Notes: a model not told the origin generated them from the sequence alone. A stretch of DNA of 64,000 nucleotides from Rotaria socialis (GCA_905331475.1 CAJNYU010003364.1:248001-312000), one strand, 5' to 3'. Counted from the first letter of the stretch, positions 23,949 through 36,001 are shown. Translations and numbers: made by a program.

Positions 23949-25456
23949 ATGCACATAAAAGTAAGTTTTTGATGATATGTAACATATTAAGAATACAATA
24001 AATGAAATTTATCTTTTGTGTTCGTACTTAGTTAATCATTTTCTCTGTTTTGTTCTGTGTGGTAACTAGTAGTCCATCATTAGATTGGATCAAGTTTAAA
24101 CGTAGTTTCAATAAGAATTATAAGACAGCTGCTGAAGAAGCAGAACGTAAACAAATCTTTCTTGAAAATGTAAATCGAATGCGCGACTATGAAAGAGCTC
24201 ATCCAGATGCAACATTCAAAATTGGTATCAATCATTTGGCCGACCATCGTATAGACGTAAATGAAAAGAATGCATGATATATATAGATAGATATCCAAGT
24301 GCATAGGATTCATTTATTTTAGGAGCTTGTACTTCATTCAAAACATTACTCCGTTCCTCGTCCAGAAAATACGCAAAGTTCTTCCGACTTCATCAATTTT
24401 CCGGACTCATTTGATTGGCGCACAAAAGGTGTGATTTCTCCAGTCGAAAATCAAGGTCCTGTAGGAAACGTTGAGGCCGTCGTTGCCGTGGGCAAGTTTT
24501 TATAGCAAACTATTAATTAAACTCATTTCCTTTTTAAAACAAATTTTGTAGAAGTTGTTGAAAGCTTGTACGCTATTCAAAAAGGAAAACTTGTACGTGG
24601 TAGTGTTGGCCGTGTCGATGACTGTTGTCCTCAAACAGTTGAACCCTTTCAATGCATCAAGAAATTGGGTGGCATATGTAGTGCTGCTGATTACCCAGCA
24701 CCTACTGGTCAATGTATACCAAATAAATGTAAACCATTTGCTCATGTATGTTCATTTTTATGCTTATTACAATATATCTTCACTGTGCTCAAGTTCATTT
24801 CATAAAAAGATCTGAATCAGTTTCTGATTTAGAAAATAAAACAGAACTCATGCCAGCACTCGATTGAATACTTTTTAAAGGTTCACACATAATGTGCTGA
24901 TCTAGTTTTAAAAAAAATTGTCCATCATTCGACTCTCATGATTCTTTGGTTTTAGTTTGATATAATTATGAAACTTAAAGATCAAAACGAAGACACTATG
25001 GTAGCATGGATTCAAAACTCGACATTATATGTTGGTGTCGATGCAAGTCAAACTTCCTTTCAATTTTATCAAACCGGTAAGACATATGATTCTTGACTTT
25101 ATTCTATGAAGCGTTATTGTTCTTCAATCTTTTAGGTATTTATACAGATCCGTCTTGTTCAAAAACCACGGTTGATCATGTTGTATGTATTAGAAAATAA
25201 CTATACAAGCTTGAAGCCATAAAAATTTTCCTCTCCTTTGCTCGAATAGATGCAACTTGTTGGTTATGGCAAAACAGCTTCGGGAGATCTCTTTTGGATA
25301 TGCAAGAATAGTTGGGGTAAGTATGCATTGCATGTAGGTTAATTTATCAACGGATTATTGTTCATAGGTACTAGCTGGGGTGAAAAAGGATACATACGTA
25401 TCTTACGTGGAAAAAATATCTGTGGCATTGCCTCTTACGTTATGCAAATTGCATAA
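23949..25456 (+). CDS. Papain-family (C1A) protein with catalytic Cys replaced by Val
   Basis: Eight exons (23949-23960, 24032-24256, 24323-24491, 24552-24745, 24956-25076, 25136-25182, 25250-25316, 25368-25456) give 307 aa. The first exon encodes only MHIK; joined to LIIFSVLFCVV it makes a signal peptide. An I29 propeptide (ERFNIN-like, about 25-75) precedes a papain fold. The oxyanion Gln is present (ENQG, Q123), as are the His (VDHV, H255) and Asn (KNSWG, N276). The active-site segment reads GNVEAVVAV, so the nucleophile position is Val129 and the adjacent conserved disulfide Cys is also lost. Peptidase activity is therefore unlikely; a secreted or lysosomal binding or regulatory role is inferred. 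Intron 3 appears to use a GC-AG donor. Confidence 0.85.
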
Positions 25457-26478
25457 AATACAAACTATAATATACGATGACGTGTGCTTCTTTTAAATTT
25501 TTTTATGTAAACAAATAAGCGAAACTATATCTTGTTTTAAGTAAAGATAAAAAGAATTCATTATTTTATCTACTAAAATCACAGTCTAAATAAACAATGG
25601 ATCGGAAAATCATAATTCTATTATGCCCCTTAAGTTTTACGTAGATATACTATGTTAAGAAAAATTTCAATACTGAATCTTTCACTTTAGAAAATAAAAC
25701 GAAGATAAATATCATTTGAACATAAATTAATTCTATTCAGCATAGCTGAATGATATTGAAATTCTATTGGTTAAAGATTTTCAACTCTAGACATATATAA
25801 TTTTTGCTATAGCTATGATACAACTTAAGAATCAATAAAATTCTTACTTCGAGTAATTCTTTATTTGCAATTAAATAATTATAAACTGTGAAAATTATAA
25901 GAATTCTAAATAACGGACATTCGGTATTCTCTCACAACTAATGTTTGCCAAAACAAAAATGAGAATATAAGGAATGACACATGCAATCAAAAGGATAAAA
26001 AATGAAAACGATTGCTTTTGTTAATACTACCCATATATTTTCAAATTTATCAATGTTGAAGGTCATTCGTCACGTAATTATTTTCTCTATTTTGATTATT
26101 TTTATAAGATTGGAAAAGGTTAAAAATCATATTCACACCATAAAAGCTCGATACATGCACCTGTATTTTATCAGAATCAGCTGCAATTGTTTATTACGAA
26201 TGCATGCTACATCGTCATCGTACTTTGCACCTGAACGAGATTTCAATCTGCTAATCTTTCTCTTCTCTTTTCTCAAAATCGATATATTCTACAATACGTT
26301 CTTCTTTATTCTTTTTCTCAATAATGTATGATATTTTTCTTAGAGCACAAATCTAAAATTTACGTAACGTCATCGTTATTCTTCAGTAAAACTATATGAA
26401 ATCGATTGTCTACAGATATGGTATGTATACCAACGTTACTTGAAGCTTTAGTAAACAGGAAAAAAACGAAAATCATGC
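25457..26478. other. Non-coding spacer
   Basis: AT-rich. The open frame at 26002-26331 is Ile/Phe/Leu-rich, as expected from base composition, and shows no family resemblance. Confidence 0.5.
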
Positions 26479-27663
26479 ATGACTGTTAAGAATGAAGAAA
26501 TTCAGCAACAGCAACGTGTGCCACTTTATTCTGTATCGGCAGATTTCCTTGAAAAAACTAAAAAGAATGAAAAAATTCCTTCATCTTTTTTAAAAATCGT
26601 ATGTCATCGCCTTCATGAACATTCTGGAATTTGGTATACGGTAGTAGCAAATTTCATTTTTTCTTGTTGTACATTTAGTCTCAAATTAATACCAGCTGAT
26701 ATGTTTGATATAATGATTGCTCGATTTATAACTCAATCTATTGTTTTTGGTATTTATGCGGCTTTCTATAAACATTATAATGTATTTCATACAAATGGAC
26801 AACCGCTGGCATGTATGCTAAACATATTCATGTCAAGTGGGACAAATTTATCTTATTTAGCTGCATTGTATTTTATTCCATTATCTGATATAAATACCAT
26901 AAAATATACGTATATTGTTTGGGCAGCAGTACTGTCTGTCATATTTCTCAAGGATCGATTCAAATTCATTAATGGTATGTCATTATGCCTAACGATGATC
27001 GGACTCATATTAGCAACTAGACCTCATTTCTTTCTTGAAACATTAACTCATATATTTGATTGGACATCATCATCATCATCATCATCGTCAGTGGTACCGA
27101 TGAATACGACGACGATGACGACAACCATAATTAATGTTACTACTGTGACTTCTTCAACGTATTATTATTTAGGTATTGGTCTAGCGTCTATATCAGCTTT
27201 GACAAAAGCAATTCAAATGATTGCTCGAAAACAATTAGTCAAAACAAAACAACCACATTCTGTCATGAATTTTCAGTTTACTTTTAGTGCTATTTTTGTT
27301 TCATTGATCTATAGTATTATTCGTCGATTTTGGCAGCCAGAGCCATATCCATGGAAATGGATGAGTACAGCTGGTGTTATCATTGGTTGTTTTCAATTAC
27401 TAACAAATGCATTTGTGGCAAAAGCATTAAAACGAGAAAGTGTTCAATTAATATCCATTATTGGTTCACTTGATATCGTTTATGCTGTTCTATTACAATT
27501 TATATTTTTTCATCAAACAAAATCGTTGATATTTTATATTGGAGCATCACTTGTTGTTCTATCTGCGATTATACTTTCAATTGATCGTCATATGGCTATC
27601 AGAAGTGAAAGAAAAAACGAAAAAATCAATGATAAAGAGGCCGCGATTGATCCTAATTTATGA
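26479..27663 (+). CDS. EamA/SLC35G-type membrane transporter
   Basis: Intronless frame of 394 aa with about ten hydrophobic helices in two EamA-like halves, the layout of the drug/metabolite transporter superfamily. The first half shows FSCCTFSLKLIP and SSGTNLSYLAALYF...PLSD, close to the SLC35G group, followed by a helix ending VIFLKDRF. Between the halves is a lumenal-looking low-complexity loop (about residues 195-230) with a run of eight Ser and many Thr, including N-glycosylation sequons. The tail is cytosolic and charged. Substrate cannot be told from sequence. The lack of introns contrasts with its neighbours and could reflect retroposition; SLC35G genes are often intron-poor. Confidence 0.75.
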   Translation: MTVKNEEIQQQQRVPLYSVSADFLEKTKKNEKIPSSFLKIVCHRLHEHSGIWYTVVANFIFSCCTFSLKLIPADMFDIMIARFITQSIVFGIYAAFYKHYNVFHTNGQPLACMLNIFMSSGTNLSYLAALYFIPLSDINTIKYTYIVWAAVLSVIFLKDRFKFINGMSLCLTMIGLILATRPHFFLETLTHIFDWTSSSSSSSSVVPMNTTTMTTTIINVTTVTSSTYYYLGIGLASISALTKAIQMIARKQLVKTKQPHSVMNFQFTFSAIFVSLIYSIIRRFWQPEPYPWKWMSTAGVIIGCFQLLTNAFVAKALKRESVQLISIIGSLDIVYAVLLQFIFFHQTKSLIFYIGASLVVLSAIILSIDRHMAIRSERKNEKINDKEAAIDPNL

Positions 27664-28269
27664 ACAATGTGCAATTGTTTTTGTCTACCTGTTGGACATA
27701 TTCGTATTAGTATATGATTATCTATACATTAAGTATAGTTAATTTGATTTAATAAAATTTAATTGTTCTAGTTAATGAAGCTATATTCAAAGCTTTCAGA
27801 TTGAATTCGATGTAGTAGAAAACAGTTAATCAGATCAAAATCATTTTTCATTCGATTCTTTGAATCTGACTATATGGAAACGTAAATCAGGCAACGAAAT
27901 TTGAATTAACTTAGACACGTGCAAATCAGTTAAATAAATAAGTAAAATTTTTCATTATTTTTTCATTTAAAAATTAAATCACATGGAATCATCTCAATTT
28001 TGAATAAATTTTAAGTTGTGAGAGAAAAATCACATATTTATTTTTATTCAGATATATTAATAGAATTCATTTATTTACTGTATAGCTTTGTTTAGTTTAT
28101 ATATAAAAAAACAAGTTTTTCAATTACAACAATAACAAACGAAAATAAAAACACGCATGCATGGAATTCACGAAGAGAAACCATCACGTTTTATTTTTAA
28201 AATAAATAGAAATTCTATATCGAAAAATATGACTAGAACGAGTAAAATCCTTCGGCAAATTTTCTCAGT
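27664..28269. other. Non-coding spacer between convergent genes
   Basis: 606 nt of AT-rich sequence between the transporter stop and the hexosaminidase stop. Probably both 3' UTRs. Confidence 0.5.
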
Positions 28270-31200
28270 CTATTGAGAGAACCTTATTAAACTATTAAAT
28301 GTTATATTTCGTCGTTTGACAACTATTCTGGAAGTATTTTTTGGTAGCGGACGTTGCAACCATGATGATTGTGTTTTTAATGAGCTATCAAGAAAACTGA
28401 CACGTTGTTGAACTTCGTTAAATGTATGCATCAAATAAGTTTGTAACCATTCTGGACCTATATCATCTGTAAAGAACACTAAACATGCATTTTGAAATGC
28501 ATCAATAAAATGAATCATTTGACTTTCCAGAGAAAGTAAACGTTCAAGAGATTCTTCAGCACGTTTATAATGGATATAATTTTGACGTAAATGAATATCT
28601 GTTGTGAATAAGCGCACAAATGCCATAGTCTCTTGATGTTGCCGCATAATACTATCATATTGATGCATCATTTCATACATTTCATGGCCTAGGTATCATT
28701 GAAAAAAGTATATTAATGCATTTTTATTAACAATAACAACAAACAGAACATTCAAGAGTAAATTACCTGGAAATTTACATGCTATAAATGTTGCAAATGC
28801 TGATCGTTCCCATAATGGCATTTGATAGCAACCTAATAATGTTCGAGATATTGTTTCATTCAATTCATCAGTTAAACGTCCATGTTCAATTGTTTGTAGA
28901 GAATATGCAAGTGAAGGTATAGATGTTGGAATAAATTCGCATAGTGCAAGCATATGATCATAACGAGACCAACCAGTAACAGCAACACCAGTAAAATTTA
29001 CTCTATGTCTTTTTGATGCTGTGTACATTGTTTCAAGCCATGTTTGTTGATTACGTTGATGATGACCAATATAACTCATTGGCGTTATTTCACCAGATGA
29101 ACCTTTATATGAACTTGCAACCCATACTTCAGGAAAGGTCGCAAATCTATACAGAATATTATCATTCAAGAGAAAAAGAATTGAAGCAATCACTGATATT
29201 TTATGTATATTCTCGTAAGACTATTCTTTTCGTTTTATCGAAATAGAAGAAGAAGAAGAAGAAGAAATAATCGAAGCTCTTATTTCTTTTTCTAAGAAGA
29301 AAAACGAGCTAAAAGCTATTGAATAATTATATTTAAGTTGTTTGCTTTAATATTACTTATAATTATCAATTTTTTGATCATGTTTCAAGTGTTTATGCGT
29401 TAAAATAAAACCTTGCAATCAATGATCATCTATCATGATTCTTGAACAATTCAAATAAATTTATCGCAGATCATAAGAGAAGCTTAGTAAAGACTTTATC
29501 AGAATAGTATTCCTTTTGATATTATATATCCTATTCTACGTAGTTTATCCATTTAAATTTTGCATCGAATAGTCGATATTATCGTTTCTAATTTTATTTT
29601 TAACTATTCAATATACTAAAAACAAATTATTATTTATTTACAAAATATTAAAACCTACCTCATCCAAAACGAATCATCAAACCATGACTTGACATCATCA
29701 ACATATGCCCATATCATAGGTACAACAAGTTCAATCAATTCTGTCATCTGTCAACAAAAATACGAGTACAGGTACTTGAATGAAATATGCAATATATATA
29801 TATATATATATTTGTTTCTTACATTAGTATATCCTGAATTGAGAAGTTGAGAAATCATATCATGCCAAATAAATAGTTTGATTTGTGGTCGTTTGGATTT
29901 AATATACTTAGCAATACGAGTGACATGTCTAGAAATAGAAAACTCAACAATCACGAGTTGAACGTATAAGGTTAATGCAGGTCTTCTTTTTCTTTTTGCT
30001 GTCGTCGAAGATTTATCATTACACTAAAGATCTAACCTTTTTATTTGTGGTTATTTAACATTTTCAAAAGCAAAAACGAATGTCATCGCCTTCTGCGTTG
30101 TTCTTTCGTATGCAGTTATCAATTGAAAAAAATTATCATAATAAATACAATAAAAGGCAGAAGGAGGAGAAGGAGGAGAGGCGAATACTTGTATGTATAT
30201 GTCTAGTATACGCACAACGACACGTTCGTGTTCTTTCATTTTTTCTTCTTTTCGGTTGTCATTAATGCTGCTTGGATCCGATCTTTAAATGTATATTAAC
30301 AATTAGGTGCTGCTAAACTCGTCTTATGCTCATTGCATAACTATATTATACGCCCATTGCCCTCTCGAACTTGTCAAAAAAGACGCATTCGTGCCAATAT
30401 ACGACAAAAAAAGAAAAAAGAAAAGACTAACGTGTTCACAATCATTCACATCTTATACAATGAACTGGCAATATAAACAGGAACATTCTCTTGAGCAACG
30501 TCGATTCGAATCTGAACGTATTCGTAGACGTTATCCCGATCGTATTCCTGTTATTGTACAACCTTTATTAACATCTTCATCTTCGTCCTCATCATCCTCA
30601 TCGATTTTCACTACATCATTATTTCATTCATTTCCGTCGTCGTCATCTTCATCGTCAATGTCATGCAACGAAGCACCATTAACACGCCTGGAAAATGAAA
30701 AATTTCTGGTGCCATCTGAATTATCATTTGGCCAATTTGCTTATAATATCCGACGACGTTTACGCTTACGAGCCGAACATGCACTATTTTTTTATATTGG
30801 TTTATATGGTAAACAACCAATATTAAGTTCTACTATGGAAATATTATACAATGAACTTAAAGATTTAGATGGATTTTTGTATGTATGTTATGCAGATGAA
30901 AAAGTTTTTGGATAAAATTTTTGTATTATCATGTATAATTTTCTTTTTCTTTTTGTAATAAAACAAATGAATAAATTTTACCTGATAAATAAATCGGCTT
31001 CGTCACGAAAATGAAGATTAGTACATTGTGGATGAACTAAACGATAATATACTTCATCACAACCAATATGAAGATATGGAATTGATGGATGTTGTAATAA
31101 TAATTGATCTATCATTTCTATAAGAGAAAATCAGGAAAAAAAGTTAATTCTTCAATATAAAGTTATTTCAATTTTTATAGACATATACCAAATAATAATT

Positions 31201-31978
31201 TATAACTTTCTTCAAGACACGGTGTTATAACTTGTGGATATCTTTTATCTTCTCGTAAATGCATGAATTCTTTTAGTTTAAGAACATATTCTAAATGTCC
31301 ATAAACTTGCAGTAATGGCATAACTTTTAAATTATTTTGCTCAGCTAATTTTAATATTTTTTCAATATCACTTTTTGAATAAGAAAAACCATGTCGTAAA
31401 ACTGATAAATTATCAGTAAATGGAAACATATCTTCATATTCAATAAGTAACCCGTTAGCACCAAGTTCTTTCAAATATGGAAATAATGTTTCATAATAAA
31501 CAACTTTTGGTGCAGCACCTTTCAAATCAAGATGTACAAAACGTTCAAGCTTTTTTGTGTCTATAACACTTAATGTGGGTATTTGATATTGCAATGGCAA
31601 TATTGGTTGAACGTGATTAACAATTTGTAGTTGTTGAGCGTTATTGAATGAATTCGGTCGTGGGACATATTGAAGTTTCGGAGAATCTTTTACTTGCTCT
31701 GCATTATTTACATATAATTTTGATGTTGAATAACCATTGGTAGTTAAACGTTTTATATGAAATATAGGTTCTTTACTGTATTTGCGAATAATTTGATGTG
31801 AAACGTCAACACCATTTTCATTGTGATCATGATGATGATGATGGTGGTGGTATTCTTGTGATAAGTTTTCAGGGAATAATGCAGTACGATTTTGATAGAT
31901 AACAAATAAACCTAATAGAGCAACGGGTAAAACAAGAGCTGCTACAAAACTACGACGTAAATAACGACGTGAAAACAT
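28270..31978 (-). CDS. HEXD: Hexosaminidase D-like glycoside hydrolase (GH20), type II membrane form
   Basis: Six minus-strand exons (31189-31978, 30982-31117, 29823-29928, 29659-29747, 28767-29146, 28270-28688) give 639 aa. A short basic N-terminus and one hydrophobic helix (about 11-28) predict a type II membrane protein. A low-complexity stem with a His run follows, then the GH20 TIM barrel from LDLKGAAPK (about 160). The substrate-assisted catalysis pair is D284-E285 in HIGCDEVYY, and the barrel continues with LFIWHDM and AVTGWSRYDH. The family removes terminal GalNAc/GlcNAc residues. Vertebrate HEXD is soluble and lacks the anchor; nematode subfamily-2 enzymes also include membrane-associated forms. 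Intron 2 (29929-30981) is 1053 nt and contains the oppositely oriented Atg8-like gene. Confidence 0.92.
30460..30915 (+). CDS. Atg8/GABARAP-like ubiquitin-fold protein, nested and pre-processed
   Basis: Intronless frame of 151 aa on the plus strand, wholly inside intron 2 of the minus-strand HEXD gene. Atg8 hallmarks are present: YKQEHSLEQRR, RYPDRIPVIV, FLVPSELSFGQF, LRLRAEHALFF and a C-terminal YADEKVFG; the LRAE segment points to the GABARAP branch. Two features are odd. A Ser-rich insert of about 35 aa (two Ser runs, about 39-75) splits the strand-2 region. The stop directly follows Gly151, the residue normally exposed by Atg4, so no processing would be needed for lipid conjugation. The family drives autophagosome formation and cargo binding. 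The ATG at 30460 matches the family start; the open frame continues upstream, probably as 5' UTR. It could be a retrocopy. Confidence 0.88.
   Translation: MNWQYKQEHSLEQRRFESERIRRRYPDRIPVIVQPLLTSSSSSSSSSSIFTTSLFHSFPSSSSSSSMSCNEAPLTRLENEKFLVPSELSFGQFAYNIRRRLRLRAEHALFFYIGLYGKQPILSSTMEILYNELKDLDGFLYVCYADEKVFG
30957..30962 (+). terminator. Poly(A) signal candidate of the Atg8-like gene
   Basis: AATAAA 42 nt after the stop, with a second at 30970-30975. Both lie just inside the HEXD intron, ending 7-20 nt short of HEXD exon 2. Confidence 0.5.
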
Positions 31979-34555
31979 CTAGAACGATACTGTAATATTT
32001 TATCAATGAGAATCGAAAGAAAAGCTAATGTTTAAAAACAATTAAATACCAACGTTTATAAATATGAAATAAGAATTTTTTTTTAACTTTCATTATCATC
32101 ACTTCTAGGCAAGCTAACCTAATTTATATTTGATGTACAAAATGAAAGCTAATCAGAATAATTTAGAAAATATGTACAGTTTAAGAAGTTAAAAACAAAA
32201 AAATGCTTGAATTAAAACTGCAGTAGCATAGTTAAAATGCAACATAGAAAAAAAAAGAAAAAAAAACAGGTGCGCGAGTCAATCTTTCATCTATTAGAAG
32301 TATTACCTTAGTAATCGTGTACAATCGTAAATTTTTTCGTTCTCTACTGTATTTTTAAGAAGCAAATATAGTACACTTTTGTAAAGAATATTTGCATACA
32401 TCTAGGCCCTTACTGATTACAACCTACCCTCTGATAATAACATAACCAGTACATAATTATGTTTCTTACTTGTTCAAAAATGATATTCAAATGTTCTTTT
32501 TTAGGTGAAGTCTTGCCGTTAATGTTAGTTTGTCTATCAAGTTTGATAATGAGTACGAACACAAGGCCCGATGTGCGTTAGATCTCTTTCTCTTTCTCTT
32601 TCTTTTTTCTTCTTCTCTAGCCCTCTTACCTAGACCCGTATAATCGCGTATAGCTATGTCGTGTTACATGAAAGTTTGTTATAGATTCAGATTAAATAAA
32701 CACGTACTACCGTAGTTACCTTTTCTTGTTCCTCTGCCGTCTAACAGTAAAATGTATGCATTGTGGAGCAACCATAGTGGCCTCGCATTGCATGATCTTT
32801 GTTATTGGTCAATCATGAATGATTGGCCTTTTATCCTCATGGCAAAGAATAAAAGAAAATTTGCCTAGTACTCTACTAATACCATTCTTTTTTTTCTAAA
32901 AACAACAATACTATATAAATATATATATATATATAGCATTTTTTTGCGCGAACTCGTCATTAAAGAAGAATACTGTTCTGCGCTTTTGCTAGCATACTAC
33001 TTTCGCTCGTGGCTGTGCGCTATAAGAACTTGCACCAGTGACGATGGTTATATTAGAGGCTAGTACGCACGAGAAGAAAAAAAGAAGAACAAAGAACGCA
33101 AGAAAAAGAAAAAAAGAAAACGATGGATTGTATTGATAAATAACGGAGTTCAATAATTTAGGTTATGACTTGTTTTGGAATGAAAAGGAAACATATTTGT
33201 TTTTTTTTATATTATTGCATTGATCTGTATCGTTACAAGATCGAATCACATCTTACAAGAATGAACTGAGCGTAGAGGGGAAAAGAAAATTACGTCGGAT
33301 GAAAGATCTTTTTTTCTTTCGATTCTTTTATCTCGGCAAAAGAATAAGAAAAAAAAATAGAATAGATAAGCCATTGTTGGTCATTTAGCAGGCCGTGTAA
33401 TCTTATCAACATCGCATATGAAAGGCAAAGGATATAGTTTGTGAATTGTCGATAGATTTTCTTTGTTCTGCTAACCACTGTGTCCCTCCTTGAGAGAAAA
33501 CATATTTGAGAAAAATAAAAGGCGAATATTAATTGTTTATAAAACTAATATATCTATATTTATTAGTTTTAGCATATGGATAAATAGAATATTTTTATAT
33601 TACTTTCTTCGTTCGAAACGAGATATCTTCGCATGTTTTCTTTTGTCTTATTCAGTGTTAAAATTCTAGAGAATAAAGCGAATAAGTACATGTTGGATAG
33701 ATTCTCTTGAAATTTTTATGGACTATCCAAGAGACAGAGAATAGGTAGTGCTTTTTCTTTCTCAATTCATGAGAGCTTGTTTTTTTTCCTGCATATTTTG
33801 TTTCTCACAATAGTTTTTAATTATTCGTTCACTCATTCGTGCAGATCACGGTTTGATCTAATTTTCAAGTATACACGCCATGTCTATAGTAAACCTATTG
33901 AAGCATAAGCATGAAAAGATTTCCACATCAATAATCGACAAAATGTCTGAAGTGATTAGAGATGAATGCTTTCAATGAGGTTTACAATCAAACAATGGAA
34001 TAATATCAATAGAATTTTGATAAATTTGGTCTAGATGCTTTGATCAAACATTCTTTCGATTTCAAGTTGTGATACAAGCATATAAATATGATTCATATTT
34101 TTGTTGTTATCATTTTTTCGTTTTTCCTTTGAATGCTGCCCAAAAAATAATATAAATTATACTGTTGAATCATTCGATAATTCTAATAAAACTTTATAAT
34201 GAGTATGATTCATCATATGTTTCAAGTCTATTAAAGAAGAAACCATTTCAAGATTATATGATTCAAGTTTTCTACTCATTTCTTAATGTTGACAACACGT
34301 GTGCAATGTACAATTGATTTTTTTTCTACTTACACGTCAATACATGATCAGTTAAATGACTCATTTAAATACAATAATATGGTTGGTAACTATCTGTCGG
34401 CTTCATTCTGTTGATGATAATATTTGTTGTGTTATTACGTTGTTGTTATGAAATGAGATTTGCACTCCATAAAGCGACAACATATATATCATTCAGTAGT
34501 CATCGATTCGATTACGTTTAAGAATCATCGAGCACATTATTCTGAAAGAAGTAAA
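31979..34555. other. Divergent intergenic region, non-coding
   Basis: 2.6 kb between the starts of HEXD (-) and the sirtuin (+). It has a pyrimidine run at 32580-32625, a TA tract at 32918-32936 and a purine-rich stretch at 33066-33125. No exon supported. Both promoters should lie here. Confidence 0.5.
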
Positions 34556-36001
34556 ATGGCACACGGATTATCTGATGCTGAAATGAAAAAAGAATATTTT
34601 GATGCACAAGATAAATTGGATGATAAATTAGATAAACTGGCTGAATGGATTAAAAAAAGTAAACATTTTATTATATTTACTGGTATGTTTTTTAAATGAT
34701 CAGCATTCAGAAATGATCATGCATATATATATATATATATATTCGTCTCTTAGGAGCTGGAGTATCCACATCAACTGGAATTCCTGATTTTCGTAGTGCA
34801 ATGGATACTGTCTTACCAACTGGACCAGGTGCTTGGGAACTACGAGAGTAAACAAGTCTATAGAGTCATAATTAGATTGTATTGTTCTTTCTTATTTTAT
34901 TAGTAATAAGACAGAAAGATCAAAAAAAGCTGTTGTTATTCATGATATGCACAAAGCTATACCATCACTTACACATATGTAAGATCATAATTCCTATTGA
35001 AACACAAATCAATTTGTTTCTAATTTTGTTTCTTTAAAGGGCTTTAGTTGAATTACAACGTCGCGGAATACTGAAATGTTTAGTATCACAAAATTGTGAT
35101 GGATTACATTTACGTAGTGGAATGAATCCAGCTTGTTTAGCTGAGTTACATGGTAATATGAATTTGGAAAAATGTTCAAACTGTGGCGCAAAATATTTAC
35201 GCGATTATGATGCAGCAATCGGTCTTTTAAATCATCTAACAGGTCGTAAATGTGATAAACCAGAATGTCGTGGTCCATTGAAAGATTCTATTATTAATTT
35301 TGGTGAAAATTTACCTGCAGAAGAATTAGACAAAGCATTTACACATGCACAAAATGCTGACCTTTGTCTCGTACTTGGTAATGTGCATTGCTTCTCATTT
35401 ATAAATCTAATTATGTTTTTATTTTCTATGATATTTTTAAGGTTCTAGTTTAACAGTAACGCCAGCAGCAGATATACCACGAAAGGTTGCTGAGAGGAGT
35501 AAGAAATTAGTTATTGGTAATCTTCAACGAACACCATTATACTCAATGGCTACATTGAATATACACGCATTCAGTGATACTATCATGCAAGGTCTCATGG
35601 AACGACTTGACATACCAATACCACCATGGATTGTTCGTCGGCGTGTGCGCGTGACACAAGAAAAATCTTCAAATGGTAGTAGTTGTGAAATCTTAATTGA
35701 AGGACGTGATCCGGATAATACAGATATACCATTCAGTCTTTTTAAATCTATACAAGTAAATAGTGGAGAAAAGGCAATAGAAAAGATTAATAAGGAACCA
35801 TTTATATTTGGAATCACGAGCAACAATTCAGAACCACTAAATATTCATCTGGAATTTTTTGGTCATTATAATGAAATTCCATTCGACCTGAATTACACAA
35901 ATGTTAACAGTATGCCACAGAAAGAAGAATTCTATTTATTTTATAATCCAATGATAGGACAATGGCGTAAAACAACAAAAAGTGATGATTTCCCTCTTTA
36001 A
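34556..36001 (+). CDS. Class IV sirtuin, SIRT7/SIRT6-like NAD-dependent deacylase
   Basis: Five exons (34556-34682, 34754-34847, 34904-34978, 35040-35377, 35442-36001) give 397 aa. The NAD-binding GAGVSTSTGIPDFR, the SQNCDGLHLRSG loop, the catalytic ELHGNM (H136), a zinc site (C144-x2-C147 and a later C-x4-C) and the LGSSLTVTP and NLQRTP strands are all visible. LHLRSG and the C-x2-C context resemble SIRT7, while spacing elsewhere is close to SIRT6, so the exact ortholog is unsettled. The family deacylates histones and nuclear proteins using NAD. The C-terminal about 150 aa are not the basic tails of vertebrate SIRT6/7 but a distinct folded-looking extension. Confidence 0.9.

Noticed and set aside
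26002-26331. 109-aa hydrophobic frame upstream of the transporter
   Set aside because: Phe/Ile/Leu content is expected from T-rich sequence and no organised membrane topology is visible.
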